Assembly: GCF_007197755.1 (NCBI RefSeq)
Contig: NZ_CP041636.1
Location: 4,066,001 to 4,130,000 of the forward strand
DNA: 64,000 bases
Direction of reading: 5' to 3'
Origin: Ferrovibrio terrae
GTDB taxonomy: Bacteria > Pseudomonadota > Alphaproteobacteria > Ferrovibrionales > Ferrovibrionaceae
Of the stretch, positions 52,533-61,278 are shown in pieces (positions within the stretch are counted from its first letter, which is position 1; each line of letters starts with the position of its first letter). Below the pieces are notes generated by a model that saw only the letters and a program-made list of their open reading frames with translations, did not search any database and was not told the DNA's origin. The translations under genes and the position numbers were made by a program.

Positions 52533-52748
52533 ATGGCTGACGATACTGTCTCGACGCGCATCACCGCACTCGAAGAGCGCATCGCATACCAGGATGAGAC
52601 AATCGAGGCTCTCAATCAGACCATTACGAAACAGTGGGCGCAGATAGATAAGCTGACACGACTGGCCGAAACACTGACCGACCGATTGCGCGACATCGAG
52701 GCAAAGGCGGCCCAGGGTCCTGCGGCCGAACGCCCGCCGCATTACTGA
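52533..52748 (+). CDS. slyX: SlyX family protein
   Basis: A 71-residue coiled-coil protein: TRITALEERIAYQDETIEAL with later LTDRLRD, and the C-terminal ERPPHY signature of SlyX. The role is unknown. GGAG precedes the ATG. It follows the luciferase-like gene by 15 bp and converges with the aldolase gene, 16 bp away. Confidence 0.92.
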   Translation: MADDTVSTRITALEERIAYQDETIEALNQTITKQWAQIDKLTRLAETLTDRLRDIEAKAAQGPAAERPPHY

Positions 52749-52764
52749 TCAGACGCGGAAATGC

Positions 52765-53586
52765 CTATCGCGCTGGCAGCAGCCTGGGGTTCACCTTTAA
52801 CTCGGGGAGGCATGCCTCACCGCAGGCAGAGCGAAACGCTGTAACCGCCTGTCGTGCGCCCGCCTCCAGGAATCTTGCGTCGGAACCGACCGTCATCAGG
52901 GAAAAGCCATACTCTGCCATGCGCGCGGCATAGGATGCCGTGCCGCAGTGGATTCCGCACGGTATCCCCGCCTGTCGGCTCCGTTGCAGGATATCTTTCA
53001 GCAGCGCCAGCATTTCCGGTTCTTCGCGATCGAAGCCCGGCGCATATCCATAGGCCAGAGACAGGTCTGCCGGGCCGATATAGAGGCTGCCGATCCCCTC
53101 GGTCGCCAGAATGGCGTCGAGATTCTCAACAGCATCACGCGTCTCGATCATCGCGAAGGGGACAATCTCCGCATTCGCCTTGTCGAAATAAGTCTCACCG
53201 CAGGCAAGTCGAGCGCGGATCGGACCAAAGCTGCGCGTCCCTTGCGGTGGATAAAGACACGCGGCGACAAGTCGCCTGGCATCCTCAGCGGTATTGATCA
53301 TGGGTGCGATGATCCCCAGCGCGCCAGCATCAAGCGCGCGCATGATGGCGGCCTCATCCAGCCAGGGAACCCGAACGATCGGCGCAGCACCGGCCTTTTC
53401 GATGATCGGAAACAACGACAGCAGATCGGCATAGTCGGCCGTGCCATGCTGCAGGTCGATGGTGATACTGTCCCAGCTGGCCCGCGCGAGCGCTTCCGCC
53501 GCCAGTGGCGACGGCAAAGCCACCCAGCCGTTCAGAACCTTTCCGCCGATGCCCCAGATTTTCCGGATCGGATTCCTGAAGGCCAT
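52765..53586 (-). CDS. HpcH/HpaI-family class II aldolase
   Basis: A 273-residue TIM-barrel lyase. Catalytic residues are visible: Asp44 and His47 (ITIDLQHGTADY), Arg72 (VRVPW), metal ligands Glu148 (AMIETR) and Asp174 (GPADLSL). The family cleaves 2-keto-3-deoxy or 4-hydroxy-2-oxo acids to pyruvate and an aldehyde. The aldehyde dehydrogenase just upstream (3-bp gap) would oxidise the aldehyde. Last gene of the 11-gene operon. Confidence 0.92.
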   Translation of the reverse strand: MAFRNPIRKIWGIGGKVLNGWVALPSPLAAEALARASWDSITIDLQHGTADYADLLSLFPIIEKAGAAPIVRVPWLDEAAIMRALDAGALGIIAPMINTAEDARRLVAACLYPPQGTRSFGPIRARLACGETYFDKANAEIVPFAMIETRDAVENLDAILATEGIGSLYIGPADLSLAYGYAPGFDREEPEMLALLKDILQRSRQAGIPCGIHCGTASYAARMAEYGFSLMTVGSDARFLEAGARQAVTAFRSACGEACLPELKVNPRLLPAR

Positions 53587-53589
53587 GCT

Positions 53590-55029
53590 TTACGCCCAGG
53601 TCATGTTGGTCAGCTTGATGTTCTGATAGTCCTGAATGGCCTGTCGCCCGCCCTCGCGTCCCATGCCGGAATGATCCACGCCGCCGAACGGCGTCTCGGC
53701 ATGCGCGATCAGGAAGGAATTGATGCCGACCATCCCGGCACGCAGGCCGGCAGAGAGCTTCTCCGCCTTGGCCGCACTGCCGGTAAAGGCGTAAGCCGCC
53801 AGACCGTAAGGCGTACTGTTGGCGCGAGCGATAGCATCGTCGAGTGTCCTGAAGGTCGTCACCGGCGCCACGGGGCCGAAAGGCTCTTCGATCATGATGC
53901 GGGCGTCGTCCGGCACATTCGACAGCACCGTCGGCTCGAGGAAAAAGCCCTTGTTCCGGTCTTCCGGGCGGCCACCGCCCGTCTCGATCCGCGCACCACG
54001 CTGCACCGCATCCGCAATCAGGCCCTCGACCTTGTTGCGCCCCGACGCGAGCGTCAGCGGTCCCATCGTGGTGTCCGGATCGCGGCTGTCGCCGAGTTTC
54101 AGCGCCCTGGCCTCTGCAACCATCTTCTCGAGGAATTTCCCGACCACACTTTCCTCGACGTAGAAGCGGTTCGGCGCGATGCAGACCTGGCCGGCATTGC
54201 GGAACTTGAAAGTCGCGCATTGCACGGCTGCGGCTTCCACATCGGAGTCGGCACACACCACCACCGGTGAATGGCCGCCCAGCTCCATCGAGCAGCGCTT
54301 CACTGTTTCGGCAGCCTGGGCCAGCAGCATCTTGCCGACCGGCGTCGATCCGGTCAGGGAGATTTTCCTGACTTCTTCCGCCCGCATCAGATGCGGCACA
54401 ATATCATTGGCGCGGCCGGTCAGCACCTGCAGCACGCCGGCGGGAACACCGGCGGAGACGCAGGCTTCCGCGATCAGCGTCGTCGTCAGCGGCACCTGTT
54501 CAGACGGCCTGACGATGACCGGGCAGCCCGCCGCCAGCGCCGGCGCAATTTTGCGCGCCGGCAAGTTGACCGGGAAATTCCAGGCCGAGAAGGCCGCGAC
54601 GATCCCGACGGGTTCCGGCGTCACGATCAGGCGTCCGCCCTGGCGCGAGCGAATCGTTTCGCCGAACAGGCGCTCGGCCTCGCCGGCAAACCAGTCGAAC
54701 TGTTCGATGGCAGCATTGACCTCGCCCTCGGATTGCGAAATCGGACGCCCGATCTCAGCCGACAGCGCACGCGCAATGGCGGAGCGACGCGCCTCCATCT
54801 CGCGGGCGATGCGGCGCAGGATTTTGCCGCGCTCCCAGCCATGCACCGCAGACCAGGCTGGCAAAGCCGCGCGCGCATATTCCAACGCCTCCTCGACTTC
54901 GGCCGCACCGCAGGCAGGCTGCAGCCACAGCACTTCCTCGGTGCAAGGATCGATCACCGGCAGTGATTCCTGCTGGGTCTTTTTACGGAATGCGCCACCA
55001 ATCAGCGCGTAGGGCTGGTCCACAGACAT
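53590..55029 (-). CDS. NAD(P)-dependent aldehyde dehydrogenase
   Basis: A 479-residue ALDH. Glu in MELGGHSPVV and the catalytic Cys in FRNAGQVCIAPNRFYV are present, with NFPVNLPARKIAPALAAG as the cofactor-binding segment. It resembles succinate-semialdehyde/lactaldehyde-type dehydrogenases. It lies 41 bp after the SDR and just before the aldolase, so it probably oxidises the aldehyde released by that enzyme. Confidence 0.93.
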   Translation of the reverse strand: MSVDQPYALIGGAFRKKTQQESLPVIDPCTEEVLWLQPACGAAEVEEALEYARAALPAWSAVHGWERGKILRRIAREMEARRSAIARALSAEIGRPISQSEGEVNAAIEQFDWFAGEAERLFGETIRSRQGGRLIVTPEPVGIVAAFSAWNFPVNLPARKIAPALAAGCPVIVRPSEQVPLTTTLIAEACVSAGVPAGVLQVLTGRANDIVPHLMRAEEVRKISLTGSTPVGKMLLAQAAETVKRCSMELGGHSPVVVCADSDVEAAAVQCATFKFRNAGQVCIAPNRFYVEESVVGKFLEKMVAEARALKLGDSRDPDTTMGPLTLASGRNKVEGLIADAVQRGARIETGGGRPEDRNKGFFLEPTVLSNVPDDARIMIEEPFGPVAPVTTFRTLDDAIARANSTPYGLAAYAFTGSAAKAEKLSAGLRAGMVGINSFLIAHAETPFGGVDHSGMGREGGRQAIQDYQNIKLTNMTWA

Positions 55030-55070
55030 GCTTGTGTCCTCTTTGAGTCTGACGAGATGCGGTGCTTCGG

Positions 55071-55892
55071 TTACTGCGACGCCGTCACGCCGCCATCGAT
55101 GTAGACGACTTGTCCGGTCATGTAGCTTCCGGCCGCCGAGGCAAAGGTGATGATCTGTCCGACGACTTCGACGGGCTCGCCAATCCGTCCGAGCGGATTG
55201 CGCTCAAGGATGAAGTTCCTGAAGGCCGGCTTTTCGAGATGCGGCCGGATGCGGTCTGACTGGATGAAGGTTGGCGCGACGCCATTCACGGTGATGTTAT
55301 GCGGCGCAAGCTCCATGGCATGCTGCTTGACCAGCATGACCAAGGCGCCCTTGGTCGCGCAATAGGCCGAATAGCCGCGTCCACGCAGCGCGAGCTGCGA
55401 GCGCACCGACAGAAGATGGATGTGGCGCCCACCCTGACCGCGTTCGATCTGGTCACGCGCCACAGCCTGCCCCAGGAACATGGCCGAGCGCAGGTTGGTG
55501 GCATAGACCTCGTCGAAAGTGTCCGGCGTGACATCAAGAATGGTCTGCTCGCGCTGGATACCGACGCAATTGACCAGAATATCAATGCCGCCCATGCGCT
55601 TCGCAGCGTCCGCCGTGGCAGTGAAAATCGATTGCTCCTTCCGGGCATCGAGCACCAGGCCGAATGCCCGGCCGCCGGTAGATGTGATGCGCTGTGCCAG
55701 GGCTTCTGCCTTGCCCAGACTGGGCCCGGCGATACAGACCTCAGCCCCCAGCCTGGCCATGCCAATCGCAATCGCCTCTCCGATGGCACCATAGCCACCG
55801 GGAATGAAGGCGCGCCGACCATGGATATTGAACAGATTGTCAATCAGGCCCAGATCGATAGCCGGGGTGAGGGTCTCGGACTGAATGTTCAT
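55071..55892 (-). CDS. SDR-family oxidoreductase
   Basis: A 273-residue short-chain dehydrogenase. The cofactor motif is PGGYGAIGEAIA, and the active site has Ser in LLSVRSQ and Tyr-x3-Lys in YCATKGALVML, followed by NITVNGVAPTFI. The C-terminus has TGQVVYIDGGVTAS. The family oxidises a sugar or sugar-acid hydroxyl in comparable operons. It overlaps the Gfo/Idh/MocA gene by 4 bases. Confidence 0.92.
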   Translation of the reverse strand: MNIQSETLTPAIDLGLIDNLFNIHGRRAFIPGGYGAIGEAIAIGMARLGAEVCIAGPSLGKAEALAQRITSTGGRAFGLVLDARKEQSIFTATADAAKRMGGIDILVNCVGIQREQTILDVTPDTFDEVYATNLRSAMFLGQAVARDQIERGQGGRHIHLLSVRSQLALRGRGYSAYCATKGALVMLVKQHAMELAPHNITVNGVAPTFIQSDRIRPHLEKPAFRNFILERNPLGRIGEPVEVVGQIITFASAAGSYMTGQVVYIDGGVTASQ

Positions 55893-56896
55893 GGATTCAT
55901 CTCCACCCCGGCAGCCCGGTAAACACTTTCCATCAACTCCAGCGTCTCCAGATTATCGAGCCGGTCGGTTTCAAATGGAGCATCGTGATTGAGGCCGGTC
56001 ATGAAGGCGCGGATGACGGTGTCGAAACATTCCTGATAGCGCCCCAGCAGATCGACCTCCTCGACCGTCTCGTCTTCCCGGCCGACAAGATAAATACGGT
56101 TCAGCTCCATCACGATGGTGCCGAGTGTTCCGATCACTTCGAGGCGGTCACCATGCAGTTGCGGATAGCCCGGCGCACATAGGCTGCCGTCCGCTGTCGC
56201 GATCAGGCCGTCCTCGCCTTCCATCAGGATGGCCGCAGTGTCCTCCCCCGGCAGCCCCTCGGCCAGACGGCCCAGCCGTGCCGCGACCACGCGCAGCGGC
56301 CCCACCAGGCAGCGCAGCACGTCCAGATGATGGATCATGGTCTCGAAGACGAGATTGCGGTTGAACCACTTCAGATATGGCTGCCGCTCTATCAGGAAGG
56401 GCACAGTGCCCTCGCGCTCACAAAGACCCGAGCCACGGCAGGAAATCGCCGCATGGCGAATGCGGCCGATGCGACCCTCATCCACCCAGCGGCGGACTGT
56501 CATGTAATGCGGCCGGAAGCGATAATTCTCATGCACCATGAAGCGGACGCGGTCGCCGACGTCTGCAATCAGTGCCTTGGCCTCCGCGACTGTCGCACAC
56601 ATGGGCTTCTGGACCATGATATGAACGCCGGCATTGGCCGCGAGGCGTGCCATCGGCGCATGTGCATTCACCGATGCCGCAATATCCACGACATCGAAAC
56701 CGCCCTGCGCGAACATGTCGATGGCATTGCCATAGACGCGTGCCACATCGAACTCTTTGGCCCTGGCTTCAGCCCTGGAGCGATCGGTGTCGCAGACCGC
56801 GACCACCTCGGCGCCGGCGGCCTGCCAGGCGCGCAGATGATAAAGGCTGATCAGACCACAGCCGATGAGCGCGACACGAAGCTTACGCTCTGCCAT
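55889..56896 (-). CDS. Gfo/Idh/MocA-family oxidoreductase
   Basis: A 335-residue dehydrogenase. VALIGCGLISLYHLRAW is the Rossmann motif and MVQKPMCATVAEA carries the conserved Lys-Pro (EKP-like) motif; HENYRFRPHY lies in the substrate domain. These enzymes oxidise a secondary hydroxyl of a sugar or inositol. I start at 56896; 56917 is possible. It overlaps the cupin gene by 14 bases. Confidence 0.9.
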   Translation of the reverse strand: MAERKLRVALIGCGLISLYHLRAWQAAGAEVVAVCDTDRSRAEARAKEFDVARVYGNAIDMFAQGGFDVVDIAASVNAHAPMARLAANAGVHIMVQKPMCATVAEAKALIADVGDRVRFMVHENYRFRPHYMTVRRWVDEGRIGRIRHAAISCRGSGLCEREGTVPFLIERQPYLKWFNRNLVFETMIHHLDVLRCLVGPLRVVAARLGRLAEGLPGEDTAAILMEGEDGLIATADGSLCAPGYPQLHGDRLEVIGTLGTIVMELNRIYLVGREDETVEEVDLLGRYQECFDTVIRAFMTGLNHDAPFETDRLDNLETLELMESVYRAAGVEMNP

Positions 56897-57206
56897 GTCG
56901 GCCCCCAAATTTTCCATATCCGTAATACCAGACGCTGCCGGCATCCTTGCTGGTGCGCAGCGTGTGCCGGACGCCAGCCGGAATGCTTACCAACGCACCA
57001 GGCATACAGAGCCTGCGCTCACCTGCCACTTCGATCTCGACCTGGCCTTCCGCGACCACGACGAATTCATCTATGTCATGAATGAAATCGGCCCAAACCT
57101 GGCCCGGTGGATCACGATAGGTATCAAAGCTGAAACCCGGAAAGTCGGCCTGCACAGTCGCCGGTACAACTGGAACGTCATAGGCATTGAGACGGAACGC
57201 ACTCAT
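56883..57206 (-). CDS. Small cupin-fold protein
   Basis: A 107-residue single-cupin protein. FIHDIDEFVVVAEGQVEIEV and PGALVSIPAGVRHTL carry the two cupin motifs with plausible metal ligands His, Glu and His. It may be an isomerase or epimerase, or a ligand sensor. It overlaps the atypical ABC ATPase by 4 bases and the Gfo/Idh/MocA gene by 14. Confidence 0.85.
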   Translation of the reverse strand: MSAFRLNAYDVPVVPATVQADFPGFSFDTYRDPPGQVWADFIHDIDEFVVVAEGQVEIEVAGERRLCMPGALVSIPAGVRHTLRTSKDAGSVWYYGYGKFGGRHGRA

Positions 57207-57826
57207 GCCGCACGATCCGTCAGCAGGCCGCCCAGATAAGCCCGCGCCGGCTCGAAAGCCATCAGAGCATCAAAATCCGGAATGGGCGTCACAGCTCCCT
57301 TCTGGACGAAAATGAACTGTTCGCAGATCTCCTGCAAAATTTCGAGATGGAATCTCTCGTTCGGATGAACACAGAGAAACACCAGCCGGCCTTCTGAACG
57401 CAGGCGACGGAAAAAGTCGAGCATGAAGCCGATATAGCCATCCTGCGTGTTGAACTGCGGTTCGTCGAACAGATGCACCATCGGGTAGTCCGAGCCGGCC
57501 GGTTCCAGCAGGGCATTCGGTGTCCAGGACCGGAAATGCCGCACCTGGTAGGACTGGTGGTAATGAATCGCCAGCCTGTCGCGCTGGTCTGTGCGAACGC
57601 GATGTATATTGCGACCCATTACGCGCACTTCCCCCGAGGTGGGAGCATTCGAGCCGGTCACCAGTTCAAACAAAGTAGTCTTGCCCGACCCATTCGGCCC
57701 CATCATCCCGACCACCGATGGCTTCTCAATGGCGAGGTTGGCGGTCAGGCGGAAAGTCGGCGTGCGGTCGAACCGGCTTTTGCAGTAAATCTTTTCAAGG
57801 GATTGCACTTCCAGCATCGCCGTCAT
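57203..57826 (-). CDS. Atypical ABC ATPase lacking the LSGGQ signature
   Basis: A 207-residue ABC-type domain. Walker A GPNGSGKTT (43-51), a Q-loop-like Gln (91 or 94), Walker B VHLFDEP (117-123) and a His-loop residue His154 (CVHPNERF) are present. No signature motif is visible, and only about 25 residues separate the Q loop from Walker B, where normal domains have about 70-80; the helical subdomain seems deleted. The frame is intact and tightly packed (4-base overlap with cupin, 3-bp gap to LivF). Its role beside complete LivF and LivG is unknown. Confidence 0.8.
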   Translation of the reverse strand: MTAMLEVQSLEKIYCKSRFDRTPTFRLTANLAIEKPSVVGMMGPNGSGKTTLFELVTGSNAPTSGEVRVMGRNIHRVRTDQRDRLAIHYHQSYQVRHFRSWTPNALLEPAGSDYPMVHLFDEPQFNTQDGYIGFMLDFFRRLRSEGRLVFLCVHPNERFHLEILQEICEQFIFVQKGAVTPIPDFDALMAFEPARAYLGGLLTDRAA

Positions 57827-57829
57827 GGT

Positions 57830-58525
57830 TCACACTCCGATCAGGCGGCGGCGCAGCACCGGGTTGTCCAGCAGCTCCTGTGCGCGACCTTCGTATTCGA
57901 TCCGGCCGCGATCCATCACATAGGTACGGTCCGAGACTTCCAGCGCGGCCAGCGCATTCTGTTCGACCACCAGCACCGAGATGCCTTCGCTCTTCAGGCG
58001 TTTGATGGTGCGCATCACGCCCTGCACGATGTTGGGGGCCAGCCCCTGACTGGGCTCGTCGAACAGCACCAGGCCAGGCGAAGCCAACAAGGCGCGGGAA
58101 ATCGCCACCATCTGCATCTCGCCGCCCGACATGTTTTCGCATTCCCGGCGCATCAGATGTTCCAGCGCCGAAAAAATCCCGAACATCTCGTCCTGGCACC
58201 AGGACCGGAACCGCGTCTTGCGCGTGCCGAGCCGCAGGTTGCGCGCACCGGTCAGGGTCGGGAAAACACGACGGTCATCCGGCACCCAGGAAATCCCGAG
58301 TCGCGAAATGCGATGCGTCGGCATGCCTGTGATGTCGTGATTGTCGAAACTGATCTGACCTCGGCGCGGCGGCGACAGGCCAAGGATCGAGCGGATCGTC
58401 GTGGTCTTGCCCGCACCGTTCGGGCCCAGCAGCGCCACCACTTCGCCCGGACCGACCTCGAGCGACACGCCAAACAAGGCCTGGGTTTCGCCATAGAAGG
58501 TTTCAATTCCCGACAGATGCAGCAT
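57830..58525 (-). CDS. Branched-chain-type ABC transporter ATPase LivF (importer 3)
   Basis: A 231-residue LivF-type ATPase. Walker A LLGPNGAGKTT, signature MSGGEMQMVAISRALL, Walker B LVLFDEPSQGLAP, His loop LVVEQN. The MLHLSGIETFYG start at 58525 shares a base with the LivG stop (TGATG), and GGGGGAGG precedes it. It completes the third importer in the window. Confidence 0.93.
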   Translation of the reverse strand: MLHLSGIETFYGETQALFGVSLEVGPGEVVALLGPNGAGKTTTIRSILGLSPPRRGQISFDNHDITGMPTHRISRLGISWVPDDRRVFPTLTGARNLRLGTRKTRFRSWCQDEMFGIFSALEHLMRRECENMSGGEMQMVAISRALLASPGLVLFDEPSQGLAPNIVQGVMRTIKRLKSEGISVLVVEQNALAALEVSDRTYVMDRGRIEYEGRAQELLDNPVLRRRLIGV

Positions 58526-59271
58526 CAGGCGACCTCCCCCAGCGCTGACCGGGCGACCCATTTGTTGGCCTTGAGTGCAGCCGGCGTGCCTTCAGCGATC
58601 ACCTGCCCCCAATGGATGACCGAGATGCGGTCCGCCAGTTCAAACAGGAATCTCATATCGTGCTCGATCAAACAGATGGTGTAGCGCTTGCGGAGCTGCT
58701 GGATCAGCTGCGCCAGATTCTGCGTGGCCTTGGCGCCCAGGCCGGCGGTCGGTTCATCCAGGAACAGGATGCGCGGCTCAGCGGCCAGCGCCACGGCAAT
58801 CTCCAGCGCGCGGCGGTCCCCATAGCTCAGCTCTTTCGCCTTTTCCCAGGCACGGCCTGCCAATCCAACCTGCTCCAGAACCGCCAGGGCAGCCTTGATC
58901 AGCCCGGTGTCGCCAAAGGTCGTGCGGAACGGGCTGCTGCCAACGGCGCGGAAACCTGGCAGCGCCAACATCACATTCTCGATGACCACTGCATCGTCGA
59001 ACAGGTTCATCAGCTGAAACGAGCGCGATACGCCCTTGCGGGCAATGATATGCGGCTTCAGCCCGGTGATGTCCTGGCCATCGAACAGGATGCGGCCGGC
59101 ATCCGGCGCGTGATGTCCGGTCAGCACATGGAAACAAGTGGTCTTGCCTGCGCCGTTCGGCCCCATGATGCCGTGCACGGTGCCGGCCTCGATCGAGAGC
59201 GAGATGTTTTCCAGCACCACGCGGGCACCGAACCGCTTCTGGATATTCTGCGCCTGGAAGAGAACCATCAT
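58525..59271 (-). CDS. Branched-chain-type ABC transporter ATPase LivG (importer 3)
   Basis: A 248-residue LivG-type ATPase. Walker A MGPNGAGKTT, signature LSYGDRRALEIAVAL, Walker B ILFLDEPTAGLGA, His loop CLIEHDMRFLF. The MMVLFQ start at 59271 overlaps the LivM stop; the longer open frame is a shadow of LivM. Confidence 0.93.
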   Translation of the reverse strand: MMVLFQAQNIQKRFGARVVLENISLSIEAGTVHGIMGPNGAGKTTCFHVLTGHHAPDAGRILFDGQDITGLKPHIIARKGVSRSFQLMNLFDDAVVIENVMLALPGFRAVGSSPFRTTFGDTGLIKAALAVLEQVGLAGRAWEKAKELSYGDRRALEIAVALAAEPRILFLDEPTAGLGAKATQNLAQLIQQLRKRYTICLIEHDMRFLFELADRISVIHWGQVIAEGTPAALKANKWVARSALGEVA

Positions 59272-60284
59272 GCTTTCTCCGGCTTGGCGGCGGGCACCGG
59301 TGTCGGACCGCGCTGAACGGCGGTGTGAATCAGCCCGGCCAGGCCTTCCGGTCGCACCATCACCATGATGACGAAGATCAGGCCGTACCAGAGCAGCCAG
59401 GCTTCTGTCAGGCCGCCCAGCACGTCGCGCGCAATGAAATACAGTACGACACCCAGCACTGGCCCCCAGAAGCTGACAAGACCGCCACCCACCAGCACCA
59501 TCATCACGATGATGCCGGACTGGTGCAGGCTCATGACATCCGGATAGGCACTCTGCTGAGCCATGGCGAAAAGCCCCCCGGCCAATCCGGCTACCGCTGC
59601 TGAAATCGTGAAGGCCAGCCACTTCCAGCGCCAGACATCATAGCCAACGAAACGCGCCCGGGTTTCATTCTGCCGGATCGCCTGCAGGATGCGGCCCATC
59701 GGTGCATTCACGATGCGCCACATGAGAATCACCGCCACCACGGTGATCGCAGCAACGAACCAGTAGAAGGCCGCATTGTCGTTCAGGTCGACGCGCCACG
59801 GGCCGATCACCAGATCCGGGCGCGGGATATTCAGCAAGCCGTCTTCACCGCCGGTCAGCCAGTGCAGCTTCATCGCCGTGAACCAGAAGACCTGGCCGAA
59901 TCCGATGGTGAGCAGCGCGTAGTAGATGCCGCGGCGGTGCGACAGGAAGGCGCCGACAATCGCCCCCGCCAGGGTCGCGGCCAGGATCGCGGCCAGCAAC
60001 CCGCCCCACAGGCTGACCGCGACGCTATGCTGGAACAGGCCGAAGCCATAGGCGCCGATGCCGAGATAGGCGCCATGACCGAAGGAATGCAGCCCGGTAT
60101 AGCCGAACAGCAGGTTGAAGCCCATGGCGAAGAGAATCCAGATGGCAATCTCGACACCGAGATACTGGTAGAGGCCGACATGCCCCAGCCAGAGCGGCGC
60201 GGTCGCCAGGACCGCCACGAACACTCCCATCGACGGGGTGAGAGGCACTCCGCCGCGAGCCGGAATATCGGATAGCGTCATCAT
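59268..60284 (-). CDS. Branched-chain-type ABC permease LivM (importer 3)
   Basis: A 338-residue polytopic protein with LivM motifs FGYTGLHSFGHGAYLGIGAY, LSHRRGIYYALLTIGFGQVF and the coupling loop RQNETRARFVGYD. It starts 3 bp after LivH and overlaps LivG by 4 bases. Confidence 0.92.
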   Translation of the reverse strand: MMTLSDIPARGGVPLTPSMGVFVAVLATAPLWLGHVGLYQYLGVEIAIWILFAMGFNLLFGYTGLHSFGHGAYLGIGAYGFGLFQHSVAVSLWGGLLAAILAATLAGAIVGAFLSHRRGIYYALLTIGFGQVFWFTAMKLHWLTGGEDGLLNIPRPDLVIGPWRVDLNDNAAFYWFVAAITVVAVILMWRIVNAPMGRILQAIRQNETRARFVGYDVWRWKWLAFTISAAVAGLAGGLFAMAQQSAYPDVMSLHQSGIIVMMVLVGGGLVSFWGPVLGVVLYFIARDVLGGLTEAWLLWYGLIFVIMVMVRPEGLAGLIHTAVQRGPTPVPAAKPEKA

Positions 60285-60287
60285 CGT

Positions 60288-61208
60288 TCAGTTCTCCAGC
60301 GCACTTCTGCGTCCCAGCAGGCCACGCGCGCGGAAACCGACGATCGCGATCAACAGGATATACATCGACATCAGCGACCAGGCCGGCGCATAGGCGCCGG
60401 TGATGCCGGTGGCCAGTCCGACCAGAATGGCGGCTGCCACCGCGCCCCAGAAACTGCCGACGCCGCCGATGACGATGATGAGGAAGGCCGGGATCACGAC
60501 GTCGATGCCGAGATGCGGACGCAATCCCCAGATCGGCGCCATCACCATGCCGGCCATGCCGGCCAGCGCCGAGCCGAAACCGAAGACGATCAGGCGCAGG
60601 CGCGCGAGGTCGTAGCCCAACGCCCGCACCATCTCGCTGTCATGCGCGCCGGCCTTGATGATCGCACCATAGGGCGTGCGTTCGAGAAACAGCCAGACCA
60701 GCAGGATCGCCACGATGGCGAAGCCGGCGGCGTAGAACTTGTAGGTCGAGAAGATCAGCCCGCCCATCAGGAAGGCGCCGCTGATCATCTGCGGTACCGG
60801 CATGCTCTGCTCGCCTGTGCCCCAGCCGAGCCGGATCACTTCCTCGATCACGAGGGCCGCACCAAACGTCAGCAGCAAACCATAGAGCGGCGCCTTGCCG
60901 TAGGTCGGCCGCAGGCAGAGTTCGAGCAGCATGCCGGCAAGTCCGGCCAGCACCGGCCCAAGGGCCAGACCGATGAAATACCGGCTGGCCATCGGCAGCT
61001 CCAGCCACCACGTCCCGAATGGTGTGCCGGCAAACCAGCCGGCGCCAATCGTTGAGAGCGCCAGATACGCACCGAGCGTGAAGAGCGAGCCGTGCGCCAG
61101 GTTGATCACCTCCATCACGCCGACAATCAGGGTGAAACCCAGGGCGATCAGGGCGAACAGCAGGCCCAACGTAAGGCCGTTGACGAGATGCGGAATAAGA
61201 CTGGTCAT
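60288..61208 (-). CDS. Branched-chain-type ABC permease LivH (importer 3)
   Basis: A 306-residue polytopic protein: LVNGLTLGLLFALIALGFTL, EVINLAHGSLFTLGAY and the coupling region HDSEMVRALGYDLARLR. It is separated from the binding-protein gene by 70 bp with a hairpin at 61245-61268. Confidence 0.93.
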   Translation of the reverse strand: MTSLIPHLVNGLTLGLLFALIALGFTLIVGVMEVINLAHGSLFTLGAYLALSTIGAGWFAGTPFGTWWLELPMASRYFIGLALGPVLAGLAGMLLELCLRPTYGKAPLYGLLLTFGAALVIEEVIRLGWGTGEQSMPVPQMISGAFLMGGLIFSTYKFYAAGFAIVAILLVWLFLERTPYGAIIKAGAHDSEMVRALGYDLARLRLIVFGFGSALAGMAGMVMAPIWGLRPHLGIDVVIPAFLIIVIGGVGSFWGAVAAAILVGLATGITGAYAPAWSLMSMYILLIAIVGFRARGLLGRRSALEN

Positions 61209-61237
61209 ATCTACTAATCAGAGGTTCGACGAGGACG

Positions 61238-61268
61238 AAAAAGCGCGGGCGGCGTTGCCACCGCCCGC
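61238..61268 (-). terminator. Hairpin and T run between binding protein and LivH (importer 3)
   Basis: GCGGGCGG (61245-61252) and CCGCCCGC (61261-61268) form a perfect 8-bp stem with an 8-base loop. On the coding strand GC and TTTTT follow, so it resembles an intrinsic terminator that must be partly read through. Confidence 0.7.
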
Positions 61269-61278
61269 AGTTTCAGGG

